This document shows, one piece after another, positions 46,766 through 59,408 of a DNA stretch of 64,000 bases. Source of the stretch: Basidiobolus meristosporus CBS 931.73 (taxonomy: Eukaryota; Basidiobolomycota; Basidiobolomycetes; Basidiobolales; Basidiobolaceae). The DNA lies in the NCBI GenBank assembly GCA_002104905.1, contig MCFE01000003.1, positions 62,001 through 126,000 of the forward strand, read 5' to 3'. The notes beneath the pieces are model-generated. The model made no database searches and was not told the origin of the DNA. It was given only the letters and a program-made list of their open reading frames with translations. Each line of letters begins with the position of its first letter. Within the stretch, counting starts at the first letter, position 1. Made by a program: the position numbers and the translations under genes.

Positions 46766-49700
46766 CTAAATGCTCATACTGACTAGTCCTAATTTTGACT
46801 TAAGATATTCAAACTTGTCTCTAGCTAATGGTTTGGTATATATGTCTGCAAGCATTCCATCTGTAGGACAGTAAACTAAGCTAACTAAGTTATTCTCTAT
46901 AGCTTCACGTATGAAATGATGTCTAATATCTATGTGCTTGGTTCTAGCATGAAAAGTTGGATTTCTACCTAATTGTATACATCCTTGATTATCTTGAAAT
47001 AAAGTAATAGGCGTTTTTTGACATAGGCCTAAATCTGTAAACAGCTTTCTCAACCACATTGCTTCTTTTGTAGCTTCACAGGCTGCCATATACTCTGCCT
47101 CTGTGGTGGAAAGTGCTACGGTTGGTTGCTTTCTTGAATTCCATGAAATTGCTCCTTTACAGTAAAGAAAGGTGTATCCTGTGGTGGATCTTCTGTCTTC
47201 TAAATTTTGTCCCCAATCTGCATCAGAGTATCCTACAAGATCTTGTTCTGAGTCCTTATAAGTGTATCTTAAGCAAATATCAGCAGTTCCTTTTAGGTAT
47301 CTAAAAATCCGCTTAACTGCTGCAATATGATCAGATCCATAGTTCTGATTATGTTGGCTGACAACTCTCACTGAATATGAGATATCTGGACGTGTTCTAA
47401 GCATGATATACATCAGACTGCCGACCATAGATTGATAAGGAAAGTCAGGGCTTTCAGATGGCACCAAGCTCTCTTGATTTAGTTGAGTTTTGACCAAGTT
47501 AATGTTTGTCTCCATTGGGGTAGCTGCCGGTTTACAGTCTTCCATTTTATACTTCTTTAGTATATCTTGAATATACTTGGATTGACTTAGGGTGATAGTC
47601 TGGGTACTTCTGTCTATGGAGAACTTAATCCCTAAGTAGTAACTAAGTTCTCCTAGATCAGACATCTTGAACTCCTTAGATAGGCTAGATTTAGTCTCTT
47701 CCAATGTTTCTAGGTTATTGGTGGCTATAATAAGATCATCCACATATAGAGCTAATAGAGCTGGATTTGCTCTATCTGGCTTATAGTATATACTATAGTC
47801 AGCATAACTTCTTTTGAAACTCAAAGATTCCAAATAAGTATATATCTGCAATTCCAGGCTCTCGGTGATTGTTTGAGACCATATAGTGACTTTTTAAGCT
47901 TGCAGACCAAATGGGGGTTATCTTGGTCAATACACCCATCAGGCTGGTCCATATACACATCCTCATCAAGTTCTCCATTCAAAAATGCAGTTTTTACATC
48001 CATTTGATGAATAAAAAACTTATATTTGGCTGCAATAGCCAATATTAATCTGATGGAATTAAACTTGGCTACCAGTGCAAAGGTCTCTGTATAGTCAGTC
48101 CTTTTGTTTGAGAGTATCCTTTGGCTACAAGTCTTGCTTTGTATCTCTCAATTGTACCATCAGCCTTGTATTTTGTCTTGAAGTCCCATCTGCATCCAAT
48201 TGATTTTTGGTTGATTGGTAATTTGACTAAGTCCCAAGTTTGATTTTCCATCAGTGCCTAATATTCCTCAGTCATTGCAGATCTCCAAAACTTTGTCTGA
48301 GGGCTATTTAGGGCTTCTTTTACAGTCTGGGGCTCATCAATATGGACTGAATAGGCATAGGCTAAGTTTGTACCCTCATTGATATAGTAATTTGGGCTAT
48401 TTCTTGTCCGATTTGATCTCCAGGCATTTGATACTGGAATGATCACTTCTGGGATATTCCTGGGCACTGATTCTGGCTGAGCCACGGTTGTAGAGTCCTC
48501 TGGAGTGAAAAAATTTTCATTGTCTTGCTCTAATTCAATCCTGACAATTGGTGGACTTGAGATCATATTTTTGTCATCATCTGATGTCATTTTTTGTGAA
48601 AATTTTGAATTTTCATCAAACCACACATTCCTGGACTTGATCAGCTTCTTTGCTTTGGTATTGTAGCGTCTGTATGCCTTACTCTCATTGCAGTAGCCCA
48701 AAAATATGCATTTTACACTTTTTGGCTCAAATTTTGACTGATTTCTGACCAGTTTTTTGGCATATGCTGTACATCCAAATATTGTTAGATGTTCTGCACT
48801 TGGTCTGTATCCATACCGTGCTTCAAATGGAGTAGAATCACAAGGTATTCTGTTATAACTCCTATTTTTAAGATATACAGCAGTGGCAACTGATTCCACC
48901 CAAAAATCATAGGATAATTTTTGATCATGGATCATAGATCTTGCCATATCAGTTACTGATCTGTTAGCTTGCTCTGCTACTCCATTTTGCGGTGGGGAAT
49001 ATGGTACAGTAGTCTCTTGCTTTATCCCATGAATTTTGCAGGAGTGGATGAAGAGTTTTGAGGTATATTCTCCACCATTGTCACAGCCTATTTTCTTGAT
49101 TTTTTCACCAGTTTCTCTCTCCACCATGGCTTTAAACTCCCTGAACTTAGACAGAGCTTCTTCCTTTCTCTCCATGAAGTAGACCCATGTGTATCTTGTA
49201 TAATCATCAATAAAAGTGATTAAATACTTCCTCCCGCCTAAGGATAAATTTTGCGTAGGTCCACACAGATCTGAGTGAATTAGATCTAATTTTTTCTTAG
49301 TTTTGATTAATCCAGAGCTCTTGAACGGTTGTCTGGCTTGTTTCCCATATATGCAGGCTTCACAGTGCTCCAAGTTAGCTGGGGGATCAATTTTTACTCC
49401 AGAAATTAGCGGATCTTTGATCATTTTGTGCAAATAATCAAAATTGATGTGTCCAAATCTCCTGTGCCAAATCATTGGTGTTTCTTCATTTAAGTTACTT
49501 ATATTGGCTTCCAAATATGATGGAATATAAGTCAACTTGTATAGATTCTGATCTCTGATGCCCAAAGCAATATGGGCACCATTTTGGTCAGTGATCCTGA
49601 ATCCAGAATTGTCAAAACTGAAACTGAGTCCTTCAGCTGTGGCCTTGCTTACAGAGAGAAGGTTCTTGGCTATTTCTGGTACATAGAGTACTTCTTTAAA

Positions 49701-50735
49701 GGTCAGTGTATGGCTTCCTTCACTGCTTCTAAGGTTTACTTGGATAGTTCCTTCTCCCACTGCATCAAGTGTTCTATTATCACCCATGAAAACCTTCTTA
49801 ATTGGGATTTCTTGATATTGGGTAAAAAGTTCTTTTTGGTGTGTAAAGTGTTGAGAAGCTCCAGAGTCAATATACCATGTCTGAGAATCCTTGTTTGTGG
49901 TCATATTTAGTGCAGATATGTATAGTCTATCTTCAGGCGTTGCAGCATTTCCATATTCAGGCTTCTTTTGCTGATAATCTCTCTTTTTGAGACACCAGTC
50001 TGATGTGTGTCCTTTCCTTTTGCAGTAGTTGCAAAATAGGTTGCTGTTGCCTTTGTAGGGTCTTGGGTACCTCCTTTGTTGGTTATCATTGCTTATTAAA
50101 GCATTTTCTTCTTCCTTCTTATTGGCGCTTGATTTTCTTAATTCTTCATCCAGGAGCCTTCCATATATGTAATTTAAGGTCAAATCTTCAGATCTGGACT
50201 CTAGGGCTGATACAAGGCCCTGAAACTTGTCTGTCAGGCTATACAGGATGGTAACTATCACATCCTCATCAGTAGTTGGTGCGCCCACAGATTCCATCTC
50301 ATCTACCAGCAGGGTAATTCTGTTAATTAGATTTTTCATTTCTTCTCCTGGCAGCATCTTTGTAGTAAAGAATCTTTGTCTCAGATACATCTTCTTGGCA
50401 GCTGAACATGACTGGTAGGTGTCTTCTAGTGCTTTCCAGGCATTCTTTGCTGTTTTTGCTCTTGAACATTGAATTAGCAATTTGTCCTTAACATTAAGGC
50501 AAATGCAGCTAAAGGCACTTTGTTCTTTCTTCTGGTACTTTAGGGCTTCCTCTCCCATGTTTTAAGGAGGGCATTCTTCTCCCATGACAATATCCCAAAG
50601 GCCTCTTTCTTGTAGCAGCATCTTCATCTTCACCTTCCATACTTGGTAGTTAGATCCATCCAACTTTTCAGCAGAGGGAAAAATTCCAGTAATAGCAGTA
50701 GTAGACATTGCAGAGAGTGACAGCTTGGGGCTCAT
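46766..50735 (-). pseudogene. Copia-A gag-pol polyprotein, disrupted
   Basis: Gag starts near 50,735 (MSPKLSLSA) or 50,708. The zinc knuckle is FCNYCKRKGHTSDWC, the protease WYIDSGASQHFTHQ. The integrase has its HHCC region (WHRRFGHINF, CEACIYGKQARQPF) and catalytic blocks LDLIHSDLCGPTQN, IGCDNGGEYTS and PYSPPQNGVAEQANRSV. Reverse transcriptase has YVDDLIIA. RNase H has VGYSDADWG, TEAEYMAACEATKEAMWLRK and DNQGCIQL. Lesions: TAA near 50,560 in gag, TAG near 48,255 at the start of reverse transcriptase (EEY*ALMEN), a one-base shift near 48,110, and another near 47,845 after SPRAWN. Motifs otherwise look functional, so decay is recent. Confidence 0.93.
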
Positions 50736-50739
50736 AACC

Positions 50740-51088
50740 TGTTGTAAGAGTCTTGGAGATATTGGAAGTGATTTGGAGAACAAGTAGATTATGTGGTTTT
50801 CACTTAATGATTTATTGAATGTAAAAGTAGTATTTATACTTTTACCTGGTCTTGGCATTAAAAACACTTAGAATAGGTTAAGGAAGGTCCCAAGAACATG
50901 TGTGCAAAGTTTGGGGCTGTTTGGACAACTTTGAGAATTTTCATGTTCTGGGTACCTGGTATTTTGGTGAAAATATTCTAAGTAAATCCCAACAAGGAAT
51001 TTGGTCAGTACTCTCTAGGATCTGAAGGTGATGATCTAAGTGACTAAGTTAGGTGAATATTTAGGTGGAAATACGCATTTTTACAACA
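50740..51088 (-). repeat. 5' LTR of Copia-A element
   Basis: 349 bp, TG..CA ends. An ATG at 50,867 opens a frame that runs out of the LTR, through the primer-binding site, into gag. The same frame is open in LTR copies at 38,046 and 44,705. Confidence 0.97.
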
Positions 51089-51093
51089 ATCAT

Positions 51094-51560
51094 AGGATGT
51101 CACAGATGTCATGTGATTGGGCTACTAATCTCCTCTTTGGAGGGGCTCTCCATGTGCTTTGGGCTTAGACACCTCAGTGTATAAATGGGTGAATTGTATA
51201 ACCAACACTCAGCAGCAAGAGGAGTTTGTTGCAGGCTCCCAAATTTGATCATCTGGGCCATAACCAATTTTGTCTACTAGCTAATAATGTTGGGGCTTGC
51301 AGGTACCTTGAGTCCAGTACTTGTTGGACTTCAAATCCTTCATGTTTGGCAACTTGGATGGCTGGGAAACTCATTTGTAGCCAGATTGGCTGGGTACTTT
51401 CATGTAATAGCTCTGGGAGTGATGCATGAAATATATTATGGCTTCTCATGCTTGGTGGCAATGGTGATTGGAACAAAATTGAGCCAAGTTTCTTCTTGAT
51501 TTTGATGACCTTTTCTTTTGAAGTCCATATTGTTAAAAGTGTGGCTGGTAGCAATCCCTA
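51094..51560 (-). mobile_element. Ty3/Gypsy integrase chromodomain remnant
   Basis: The minus frame 51554-51249 has the integrase C-terminal pattern of chromoviruses (KKLGSILFQ, NIFHASLPELL, EGFEVQQVLDSR). In a shifted frame it continues as GYGPDDQIWEPATN, the WKGY..D..WEP chromodomain signature. Only this end of pol survives. It could be the source family of the LTR-like family C repeats, but no junction shows that. Confidence 0.7.
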
Positions 51561-51899
51561 TGAAAAATAACTTGGTCCTGCAGGTGGATCCAATCTGGAC
51601 TAGCCATCAGGATCTCATTTAGAGACCATCATAATACCAGCAGCTTGGAATTAGTGGCCCTCCTAACAATCTTATGACAGGATCTTGACAGTGTTTTGCT
51701 AATTTTACAACCAAATTAAGGGACAAAACTTAACAATATTTTATTGGTGCTGTGACAATATTTGCATGGTTTTGTTGCAGTCTTTTAGCGCTCTATAACT
51801 ATTTTAAGTGGATCCAGTTGGCCAGGACATCCAATTGTCATATATGGCAAGAAACTTGACAGTATTTTGACAGCCTCACAGCAAGACTCTGATGGCATT

Positions 51900-54300
51900 A
51901 TATTGGCAGTATGACAGCCTACTGCTGGTTCTCTATAATACTACCATGCCAATTCACCAAATGGTATTTCCTTTTTCTACCTCCCCTTGTGCAATTCATA
52001 TACTTCATTCTAGAATCACCCATCTTTATTTGCTTACCCACTACTACCTTGGTTATTCCACATAGAGTTCAAATAAAAAAAAACTATGGCCTCCTGCTTA
52101 CTAACCTCTACAAACGCACACACCTGCTGCAATTGACATACTTCTATTGCCTCAACTTTACAGCTTTTTAGTGTGATACTTGCAAAGTTGCCATATACCT
52201 TGTACTGCTGGTACATATACATCTTGCAAACATATGCTTGGTTGTTGCCACTTCTGCCATGAATACCTCCTGAATATCTGCAAAGAACTTCTTGGTATTT
52301 AGCAAATATATTCCTTCTCCCTGCTGGATTCTAGTTCCCCTTATAGGTGTGCTCTGCCTTTTGTTTGTGTGAATCCCATATTGAATGGTGTAGAAGTTAG
52401 CTTGTGACCATGAGAAATCTGGCATATCTTGGTAGAGTTTTCCTGATAAAAATTAGTTGCTTGCTGCACCCAACCCACCTTTGCATTACTTAACTGATTA
52501 CCCATGCATTGGGGCTGCTTAGCTTCTTAATGCCATAGGCATAGGTGTCTCCATGTGCACATTTGTCCTCAGTATTTTCCAACTCTTTCTGGCAGTCCTC
52601 CATGTACCAACTAATTACATCCATGATAGACTTGAAGGTAATATTCTTGATGAGATTGGAATATGGTAGTACCTGTGACTTGACTTGTCTTCCTATCTCC
52701 CCACACATCCACTCTATAGGAAACTCCCTAAAGGTGAAGCAAGGCCCAACATTCTCCACACACTGTGCAAGATGGAGTAGAGAATGGAAACAGTAGCAGC
52801 AGAGATCTATGCATTCAGCTTTATGTTTGTAGTATAGCTGCTCAAATCCTGTCACAAACTCCTCAGACAACAGCTGTATTGTGTCAAGTTGGCATTGGTG
52901 ATCTGCTTGTGGATAAATATTCCAACAATGTCCACATATGACTCCCAATGCTTCCAACATACTCTTGGTAGGAATGGCCTCAGAACACCGCTGGAATAAA
53001 TACATATCCAGTTCATCCAGTCTTTGTATTTTTATTGTTGCATATGGGTATGAATATTAATTGGCACCCATGAGAAGTACTTAGGGTAGCAGATACTCTG
53101 CAATATCTTGCCAATTCTTTCAAGCTTCTCCAGTACCTTGAAGGACTGATTTAGCTTGAAATGCCCCATGTACAACTTGGTTATCAGTATAGGGATATTG
53201 CTGAAAAGCAAATGCATTGCTGCCAGCGGAAAGCTTTTGTGCCAACAGATACCCATTATCTTAAGTATCTCTGGCTTTCAAGTGATTCCATAATCTGGCC
53301 AATGGCTTATAGCTTGCCAGCTTTGCTGCAATTGCATGCTTACTTCTGTATGTTCTCTCTGTGGAAAGATGATGTTCATTGTGTTGGTGTTTGGGTAATA
53401 ATAATGTGCATGAGTTATGGAGTAAATCCCCTGGATCTCACGCATATGACAGCAATACCATCCATTATGCCTGGAAAAACCTGCTATCTTGCTGATGACT
53501 GGGTATCTCCAATGCAGATAATAATATGTGCATTTACATAATGACCATTTACTATTATCCCACTGGAATGCATACAAGATTCATCCAGCAATGGATACAG
53601 GTAGCTATCCAGGTTGGACAGTGATGTAGGCTCAGATACTAGTGAGAGTACCATCAGATTATTGCTCTGATACCATAAGATGGGTGGCAGATTCAGATTG
53701 ATGAGAATTGGTGCCTACAGGATTAACTGGTAGAGTACTTGTTTAATGAAAATTCACCAAGTGCTAAAGCAACGGCATGGTCATACATACCTTTATGGTA
53801 GCCCTTGCTTCTTAGCTGTTTATGATGTTTGCCATTGAATATATTAGATATATTTGTGCTTGATTGATACAGAGTGTGGTACTGTGTAGCTTTGCAATAT
53901 TTGTTGGACTGCATCAGCTTCCTCAGACAGGGTATGACCAGAATATATCTGGAGTGTGAACAAGGTTTTCCCTCAATGGTGGTGGATTCCTGACAATTTG
54001 AACATGTTGCAATGGTAGCATTTTTGAATGCAAATGCCATGCAACTGTTGACACAAGCTGGAATCAGGACAGTCTCTGGATCATATGTTGCCAGCCACAT
54101 GATGGTTGTCCACTTGTGCCATGTACATGGTAAGTTGCATTGCAGTATGATTTTGGCAAGAAGTAGTAATAAATCCTCAAAGCCCCCATTACTGATATTA
54201 GTGGAAACACACCACCTCTCTAAGCACAACATTACATCATTCACCAGTAGATGGATTACTGGGCTCACTTGGCTCCATAAAGTATCCTAGGCATTTGTTT
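51900..54300 (-). pseudogene. Tnp2/DUF4218-like transposase remnant
   Basis: Pieces 54268-53723, 53577-53278, 53256-53032 and 53005-52490 read in order along a Tnp2 transposase. The first has a cysteine-rich part (CVNSCMAFAFKNATIATCSNCQ) followed by NISNIFNGKHHKQLRSKGYH. The second has the CNF..HNG-type block (ISKIAGFSRHNGWYCCHMRE). The last resembles DUF4218 (CYCFHSLLHLAQCVENVGPC, EFPIEWMCGEIGRQVKSQV). Frame changes between pieces may be introns or damage. Similarity is by pattern, not alignment, so the family call is moderate. Confidence 0.55.
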
Positions 54301-54946
54301 CAGGGGTGTTGTCTCATTGCATATAGGGATTTGACCGGGCTCATATGTGGTACTGTTGTCAGGGGAGTTAGGCTCAAAATCCATCTGCAAACCTTCTTTG
54401 TCAGAGCTATCACTCTGCATGACTTATTCAGAAGGCTGAGGTGAGCCTAAAGGCATCACAAACTCACCTGACTCAGTTTGCGCAAGGTGCAAAGATGGCC
54501 AGGTGCCAATATAGAAGTATCAACTGACCATCAAGATAATGTTGGTACAGTAGTGATCAATGAATGGTCAAGTATGACTTTGGTGCCAAAACATTGGCTG
54601 TGATCCTTGTAATACTTCCTATGCTGCCTGCATGCTTCATGGCTGAGAGGCTTGCCACAATAGCCACATGGTCTTTTTTCTCTTCTCTACGGCATTGAGT
54701 CAAAGTAATCTTTTCCATAGGGCAAACAGTTTGACCTTCAACAATGTAATGCTGTTATATCACCTTTTGGTAAATACATATACTCATATGAACATAAGAC
54801 AGTCTTGTATTTGAGACACTGCACCTACATGAATGTATGATTTGGCAATGACCTGCCATAGTAAGCATTATAAATAAAGTTGTGACACCACATACTCACC
54901 TGTATGTAACACTATTTCCCCTCTAGTGTGACTCATTTCCATATAT

Positions 54947-56305
54947 ATGCCGCCAAAAAATAAAGCAAAGTTGTCTGATTCTCAACCAAACCCCAATGCT
55001 GGCAGCAGCAGAAGAACAGTTGGAGCAACAGCTTGCTTTGACATTCAGTGCAACAAGCAGGGCTACATCTAAAAAAGGCCCTGTGGACAGTGTGCCCATT
55101 GAAGGTGATAATGTGGACTCCTCAGGCTCTCAGTCAAGTAGGCAATTGAGAACCTCTGCAGAGCAACAAGCTGACCATTATGCTCAGGAAGATGAGAATG
55201 TAGCAAAGCACAGTACCCTCAGTTGAAGATCAGCAAGTGGCCATGATAACATCACCACCTCCCATATAAGCAAGTATGTTGTTAGCTCATACCAAAGCAA
55301 TAATTTAAGTAATTAGGTGCAGTGGCTGATAGGATAGATGCAATGACCCAGAGAAATCAGGAAATAGTTCAGAAACAGGATGAGCGGATAATATGTGTAG
55401 AGCAATCAACATCCCAGGTAGAGAAAGCCGTATCTGTTGCTGCAAAGAAGGAACCCAAGTAGCTCAATGTCACAGCCACAGAATTGAGCCATTTCCCAAT
55501 GTAACAGCAGAGGAACACCATACAGTCTTTGAAGCACAGCAACAGTGCCCAAAGGTAAAGCCCACAGAAAAACCTATCACAGCAAGGGAGGGAGACAGTA
55601 TGGTGTCTATACCAAAGCCTAAAGATTAAAAGACATTGAAGATCCATGAAGTTGTTGAGTGCAATAATGACAGAGTGGGCTAGTATACAAGAGGCTGTCA
55701 GAAGTCAAGCATGCCATCACCTTAAGGCCAGCATACCATGGCAACCATCAGGAACTCAAGGCCAAGCAGAATGCTCTTGACTTGTTCCATGAGCATTATC
55801 CTGGACTCAAATGGGCAAATGGATTTTGGGCTAGCATTGGTATGCTGAGAGAGTATCTTAAGAATAGCAGAAACTATCAAAGGCAGAAGAACAAGGGTGC
55901 CATGGCTAAAAAACCAGCAGCTTCTCATGAGCCCATTACAAGCAGGGCCAAAAGCACCAGACAAGCATTAAGAGATGTCAGGTAGCTGCAAGAGTGCCAA
56001 TTAGGGACAAGCAGACAGACACAGATGCACCAGCACAACATTTATCAAGGAAAAAGCATAGTACATGCTGGCTGAAGACTAGGACATGTGGGAGCCAGTG
56101 AATGAACAGTGGCATAAAGCTGTTAGGTTCCCACCCAAGACATGAAACCAGAGCATTGACAGCAGAAATACTTATTGAGTGGTGGATTTTAATGGAGTTG
56201 ATTGTTGAGTGTGGGGCTGGGCTTAATGCTAATGTAGGGTATAGAGACTTGTATAGGTCAATCCAATTGGCAATGGAGGCACAACTGAAGTTTCAGTCAA
56301 AATAA
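54947..56305 (+). pseudogene. Accessory ORF of the Tnp2-like element
   Basis: It starts MPPKNKAKLSDSQPNPN and then continues in shifted frames. Parts are SSGSQSSRQLRTSAEQQADH, a heptad-like stretch around MTQRNQEIVQ, FPNVTAEEHHTVFEAQQQCP, YPGLKWANGFWASIGMLREY and a basic NSRNYQRQKNKGAMAKK. The end is WEPVNEQW..AV.F.PK. The order is the same in copies 1 and 2. I do not recognise the family. The basic and coiled parts would suit a DNA-binding partner of the transposase, as the second gene of CACTA elements often is, but this is inference. Confidence 0.5.
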
Positions 56306-56767
56306 ATCAATTTGTATGCATGAAAATTAAGCGAAATGGATGAGCCAGGAAGTAAGGAGTGTGAAAAAGAGGCAATAGCCAATCAATTCACACAAGTATA
56401 GGAGGCAATAGAGTGTCTGGGATCAGAAAGTGAGCAAATTGGCAGGGAATTAATCAAAGGCCACATATACATTGTTGTGATTAAAAAATTTTGACTAAGT
56501 TTTTTGTGAAATTGGGGTGCAATTATTTTTCAACAGTCTCTGGACAGTGTTCCAACAGGATCAGTACCTCTTAGTCATGGGACTTTAACTTTGTGACAGC
56601 CTTTTGATGGATTGTGTCAATAATTTTTAATAGGGAATGTTTCTAGATCTCTTGGATAACTGTATTATGTTCAGCTGCTGGGTGGCTTGTAAAGGTTCTG
56701 GTGGTCAGTGTATCAAGCTGTAGGCTAAAGGAGTATAAGTGTAGAGTGGGGTAAAACCAGTTGTTAT

Positions 56768-57113
56768 TGTTGTAGAGTTTTCAGGAAATTGGAAGTGACA
56801 GGGACAACAGACAGATTAAGTGCTGTTTACCTGATGATTTATCAAATATAAGGTAGTATTTATATTTCACACAGTCTTAGCATAACAAACATGTATATTA
56901 TGCCTATGAAGGCCCCCAGAGATTGTGTGCAAAGCTTGGTACAGTTTGGATAACTTTGAGAATTTTCATATTATTGGTACCTGATGTTTTGGCAAAAACA
57001 ATCCAAGTAAACATCAACAAGGAACTAGGTCAGTAATCTCTAAGATTTGTAGGTAATGATCTAAGTGACTAAGTAAGGTGAATATTTAAATGGAGTTACA
57101 ACTTTTCTCATCA
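56768..57113 (-). repeat. Old Copia-A LTR (3' LTR of the following relic)
   Basis: 346 bp matching the family A LTR with many substitutions (tgttgtagag ... cttttctcatca). It is followed directly by the degenerate purine-tract complement and RNase H sequence, so it is the 3' LTR of the relic to its right. Confidence 0.88.
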
Positions 57114-58714
57114 CCATTACTCAACTAAATTCTCATTCTGACTAGTTCAATTTGTGATATAAGATATTCTAATTTGTTTGAAGCTATTGGTTTAATCAAT
57201 ATGTCTGTAATCAGTTCTTCTGTAGGATAGTAAGCTAAACTAACTAAATTGTCTTCTATAGCTTTGTGAGTAAAAGGTTGCTTAATATCTGTGTGCTTTG
57301 TTCTAGCATAAGCAGTTGGATTTCTACTTAATTGCTTGCATACTTGATTATCTTGTAACAGAGTATTGGGGTTTTTTTGACATAAGCCACAATCTCAAGA
57401 ACTTTCTAGGCCACATTGCTGCTTTTGTAGTCTCACTGGATGCCATATACTCTGCCTCTGTGGTGGATATTCTATCTGAGACTATGCTTAAATGCAGCAA
57501 TATGATCAGATCCAGAGGTCTGATTATGCTGGCAGACAACTCATTGAATGCGTGATATTGAGATGTGCTTGAAGCATGATATTCATTAGACTGCCAACCA
57601 TAGAGTGGCCAGACATGTAGTACTGATAGAACTGGATTTGCTCTATCTGGGTTATCATACATACTTTAGCTAGCGGTACTCCTTTGGAAATTCACTGATT
57701 CTATATAAGAATCAACCTTGCAATTCCAGGCTCTTGGTAATTGCTTCAAACCATATAGAGAACTTTTCAGCTAGAAAACCAAATGGAGGTTACTTTGGCT
57801 AGCAAGCCCAGCAGGCTTGCTCATGTACACAGCCTCATCAAGTTATCCATTGAAAAATGCAGCTGTTACATCTATCTAATGAATAAAAACTTATATTTGG
57901 CTGCAATAGTCAATAATGATCTGATGGAATTAAGCTTGACTACCAGTGTAGAGGTCTCAGTATATTCAAGTCCTTTTATTTGAGAGTATACTTTGGCACA
58001 AGTGTTGCTTTGTATCTTTCATTTGTACCATCAGCCTTGTATTTGCCTTAAAGACTGGTCAGCATCCAATTTATTTTTGGTTGATTATTAATATAACTAA
58101 GTCAGAGGATTGGTTTTCCATCAGGGCCTGGTACTCCTCAGTCATTGCAGATTTCCAACAGCTTATGTGAGAGCAGTTTAGAGCCTCCTTTACAGTGTGG
58201 GGCTCATCAGTATGGACTGAACAGATATAGGCTAGGTGCATATCCTTATTGATATAGTAATTTAGCTATTTCTGGTATGGCTGGATTCCCTGGTTTGTAG
58301 TACTGAAATGGTTGCTTCTGAGATATTCCTGGGCACTAATTGAGGCTAAAAAATGATTGTTAGGCTGTTGGGAGTGATAGAACTTACACAGTATTGCACT
58401 GATCCAATCCTGACTGTTGGTGGACTCAAAGCAGATTTTTGTCTTCTTCAAGTGTAAGTTTTTGTGCAAATTTAGAATTTCATCAGAGTTCACATCCCTG
58501 AGCAAAATCAACCTCCTTGCTCTGGTATTAAGAATTTGTATGCCTCACTCTTATAGCAGTAGCCCAAAAATATGATTTTTACACTTTTTGGCTTAACTTT
58601 TGACTGATTTCCTCATAATTTTTTGGCATATGCTGTGCACCCAAATATTGTTAGATGGTCTGCACTTGGCCTCTATCCTCACCATGCCTCACATAGTGTA
58701 GAATACAAAGTATT

Positions 58715-59081
58715 TTTTGAAACACTGGGCAATTTGTTATTACTCAGCAATTGAGAATTTACTTAGCTATTCTGGACTAGTTGTAGTCAATGTAGGGCTT
58801 GCATACAGCCTCAGCTTGGCCATTTTCTTTCAGATTTATGAGCTCATGATTATTACCCTATAGTCAAGATCAAATTAGCACTTATACAAAGCACTGTGTG
58901 TTAATCCTGACTATTACAGAAAGCTACTGATTATTGCAAAATTCTCCTAACTTAGTGTTACAGTTGTATTACCTCTACATTGGAATAAGTGCTAACCTTC
59001 TTGAATAACAAAGAACATCCCAACTATTATCACTACTTCTTGATAAGCTTCCTATTACCAAATGCTACTTTGATTGCAGCA
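58715..59081 (+). repeat. Copia-B solo LTR with target duplication GTATT
   Basis: 367 bp related to 61,043-61,412 and 62,106-62,473. Flanked by GTATT at 58,710-58,714 and 59,082-59,086. The uninterrupted host sequence (ggtattctgttataactcc) is seen in the full-length Copia-A copy. It is the most diverged of the three family B LTRs. Confidence 0.9.
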
Positions 59082-59408
59082 GTATTCTACTACAACTCCT
59101 AATTATACAGTGTACAGCCATAGTAACTATTCCAACCCATGATTCATAGTAAAATTGCTAATTTTGGATCAAAAATCTTGCTATACCAATGATAAATGCA
59201 TTTGTATGTTCTACACTCTATTTTGCTGAGTGGAGTATGGTGCAGTGGTATCTGGCTTTATCCCATGATCTTTGCTGAAGCAGATAAAGAGCTTTGAGGT
59301 ACATTCTGAGCTATTGTCAGTGCACAAATTCATCATTGTTGCTCTGGTTACGCTCTCCACATCTACTTCAAAAACTATAAACTTAGAAAGAGCATCTTCC
59401 TCTCTCTC

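Larger units (their letters stand above)
46406..51088 (-). mobile_element. Full-length Ty1/Copia retrotransposon, family A
   Basis: A 4,683-bp element with two 349-bp LTRs and a 5-bp target duplication ATCAT (46,401-46,405 and 51,089-51,093). Reading on the minus strand: 5' LTR, a primer-binding-like site directly after it (GGTTATGAGCCCC), gag-pol, a purine tract GAGTGGGAG, and the 3' LTR. Gene order is gag, protease, integrase, reverse transcriptase, RNase H, which defines Copia. The LTRs differ at about a dozen sites by eye, mostly transitions, so the insertion is fairly young compared with its neighbours. It is not autonomous because of broken reading frames. Confidence 0.97.
51561..56606. 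mobile_element. Tnp2-like element, copy 3 (most complete)
   Basis: About 5 kb, colinear with copy 2. The minus-strand transposase remnants fill the left half and a plus-strand accessory ORF fills the right half. The two are divergently arranged around a central region at about 54,300-54,950. The left boundary is near atgaaaaataactt and the right boundary near tgtgacagccttttg, the points where the copies stop matching. Coding parts carry several stops and shifts. Classification as CACTA-like rests on the Tnp2/DUF4218-like transposase; no CACTA ends are seen. Confidence 0.65.

Noticed and set aside
36100-56606. CRISPR-like or tandem repeat array in the repeat-rich half
   Set aside because: Repeats are long, dispersed and transposon-derived, with no short regularly spaced units.
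39139-56606. Assignment of the Tnp2-like element to the KDZ group
   Set aside because: The cysteine-rich block and the DUF4218-like block fit Tnp2 better; no KDZ signature was seen.
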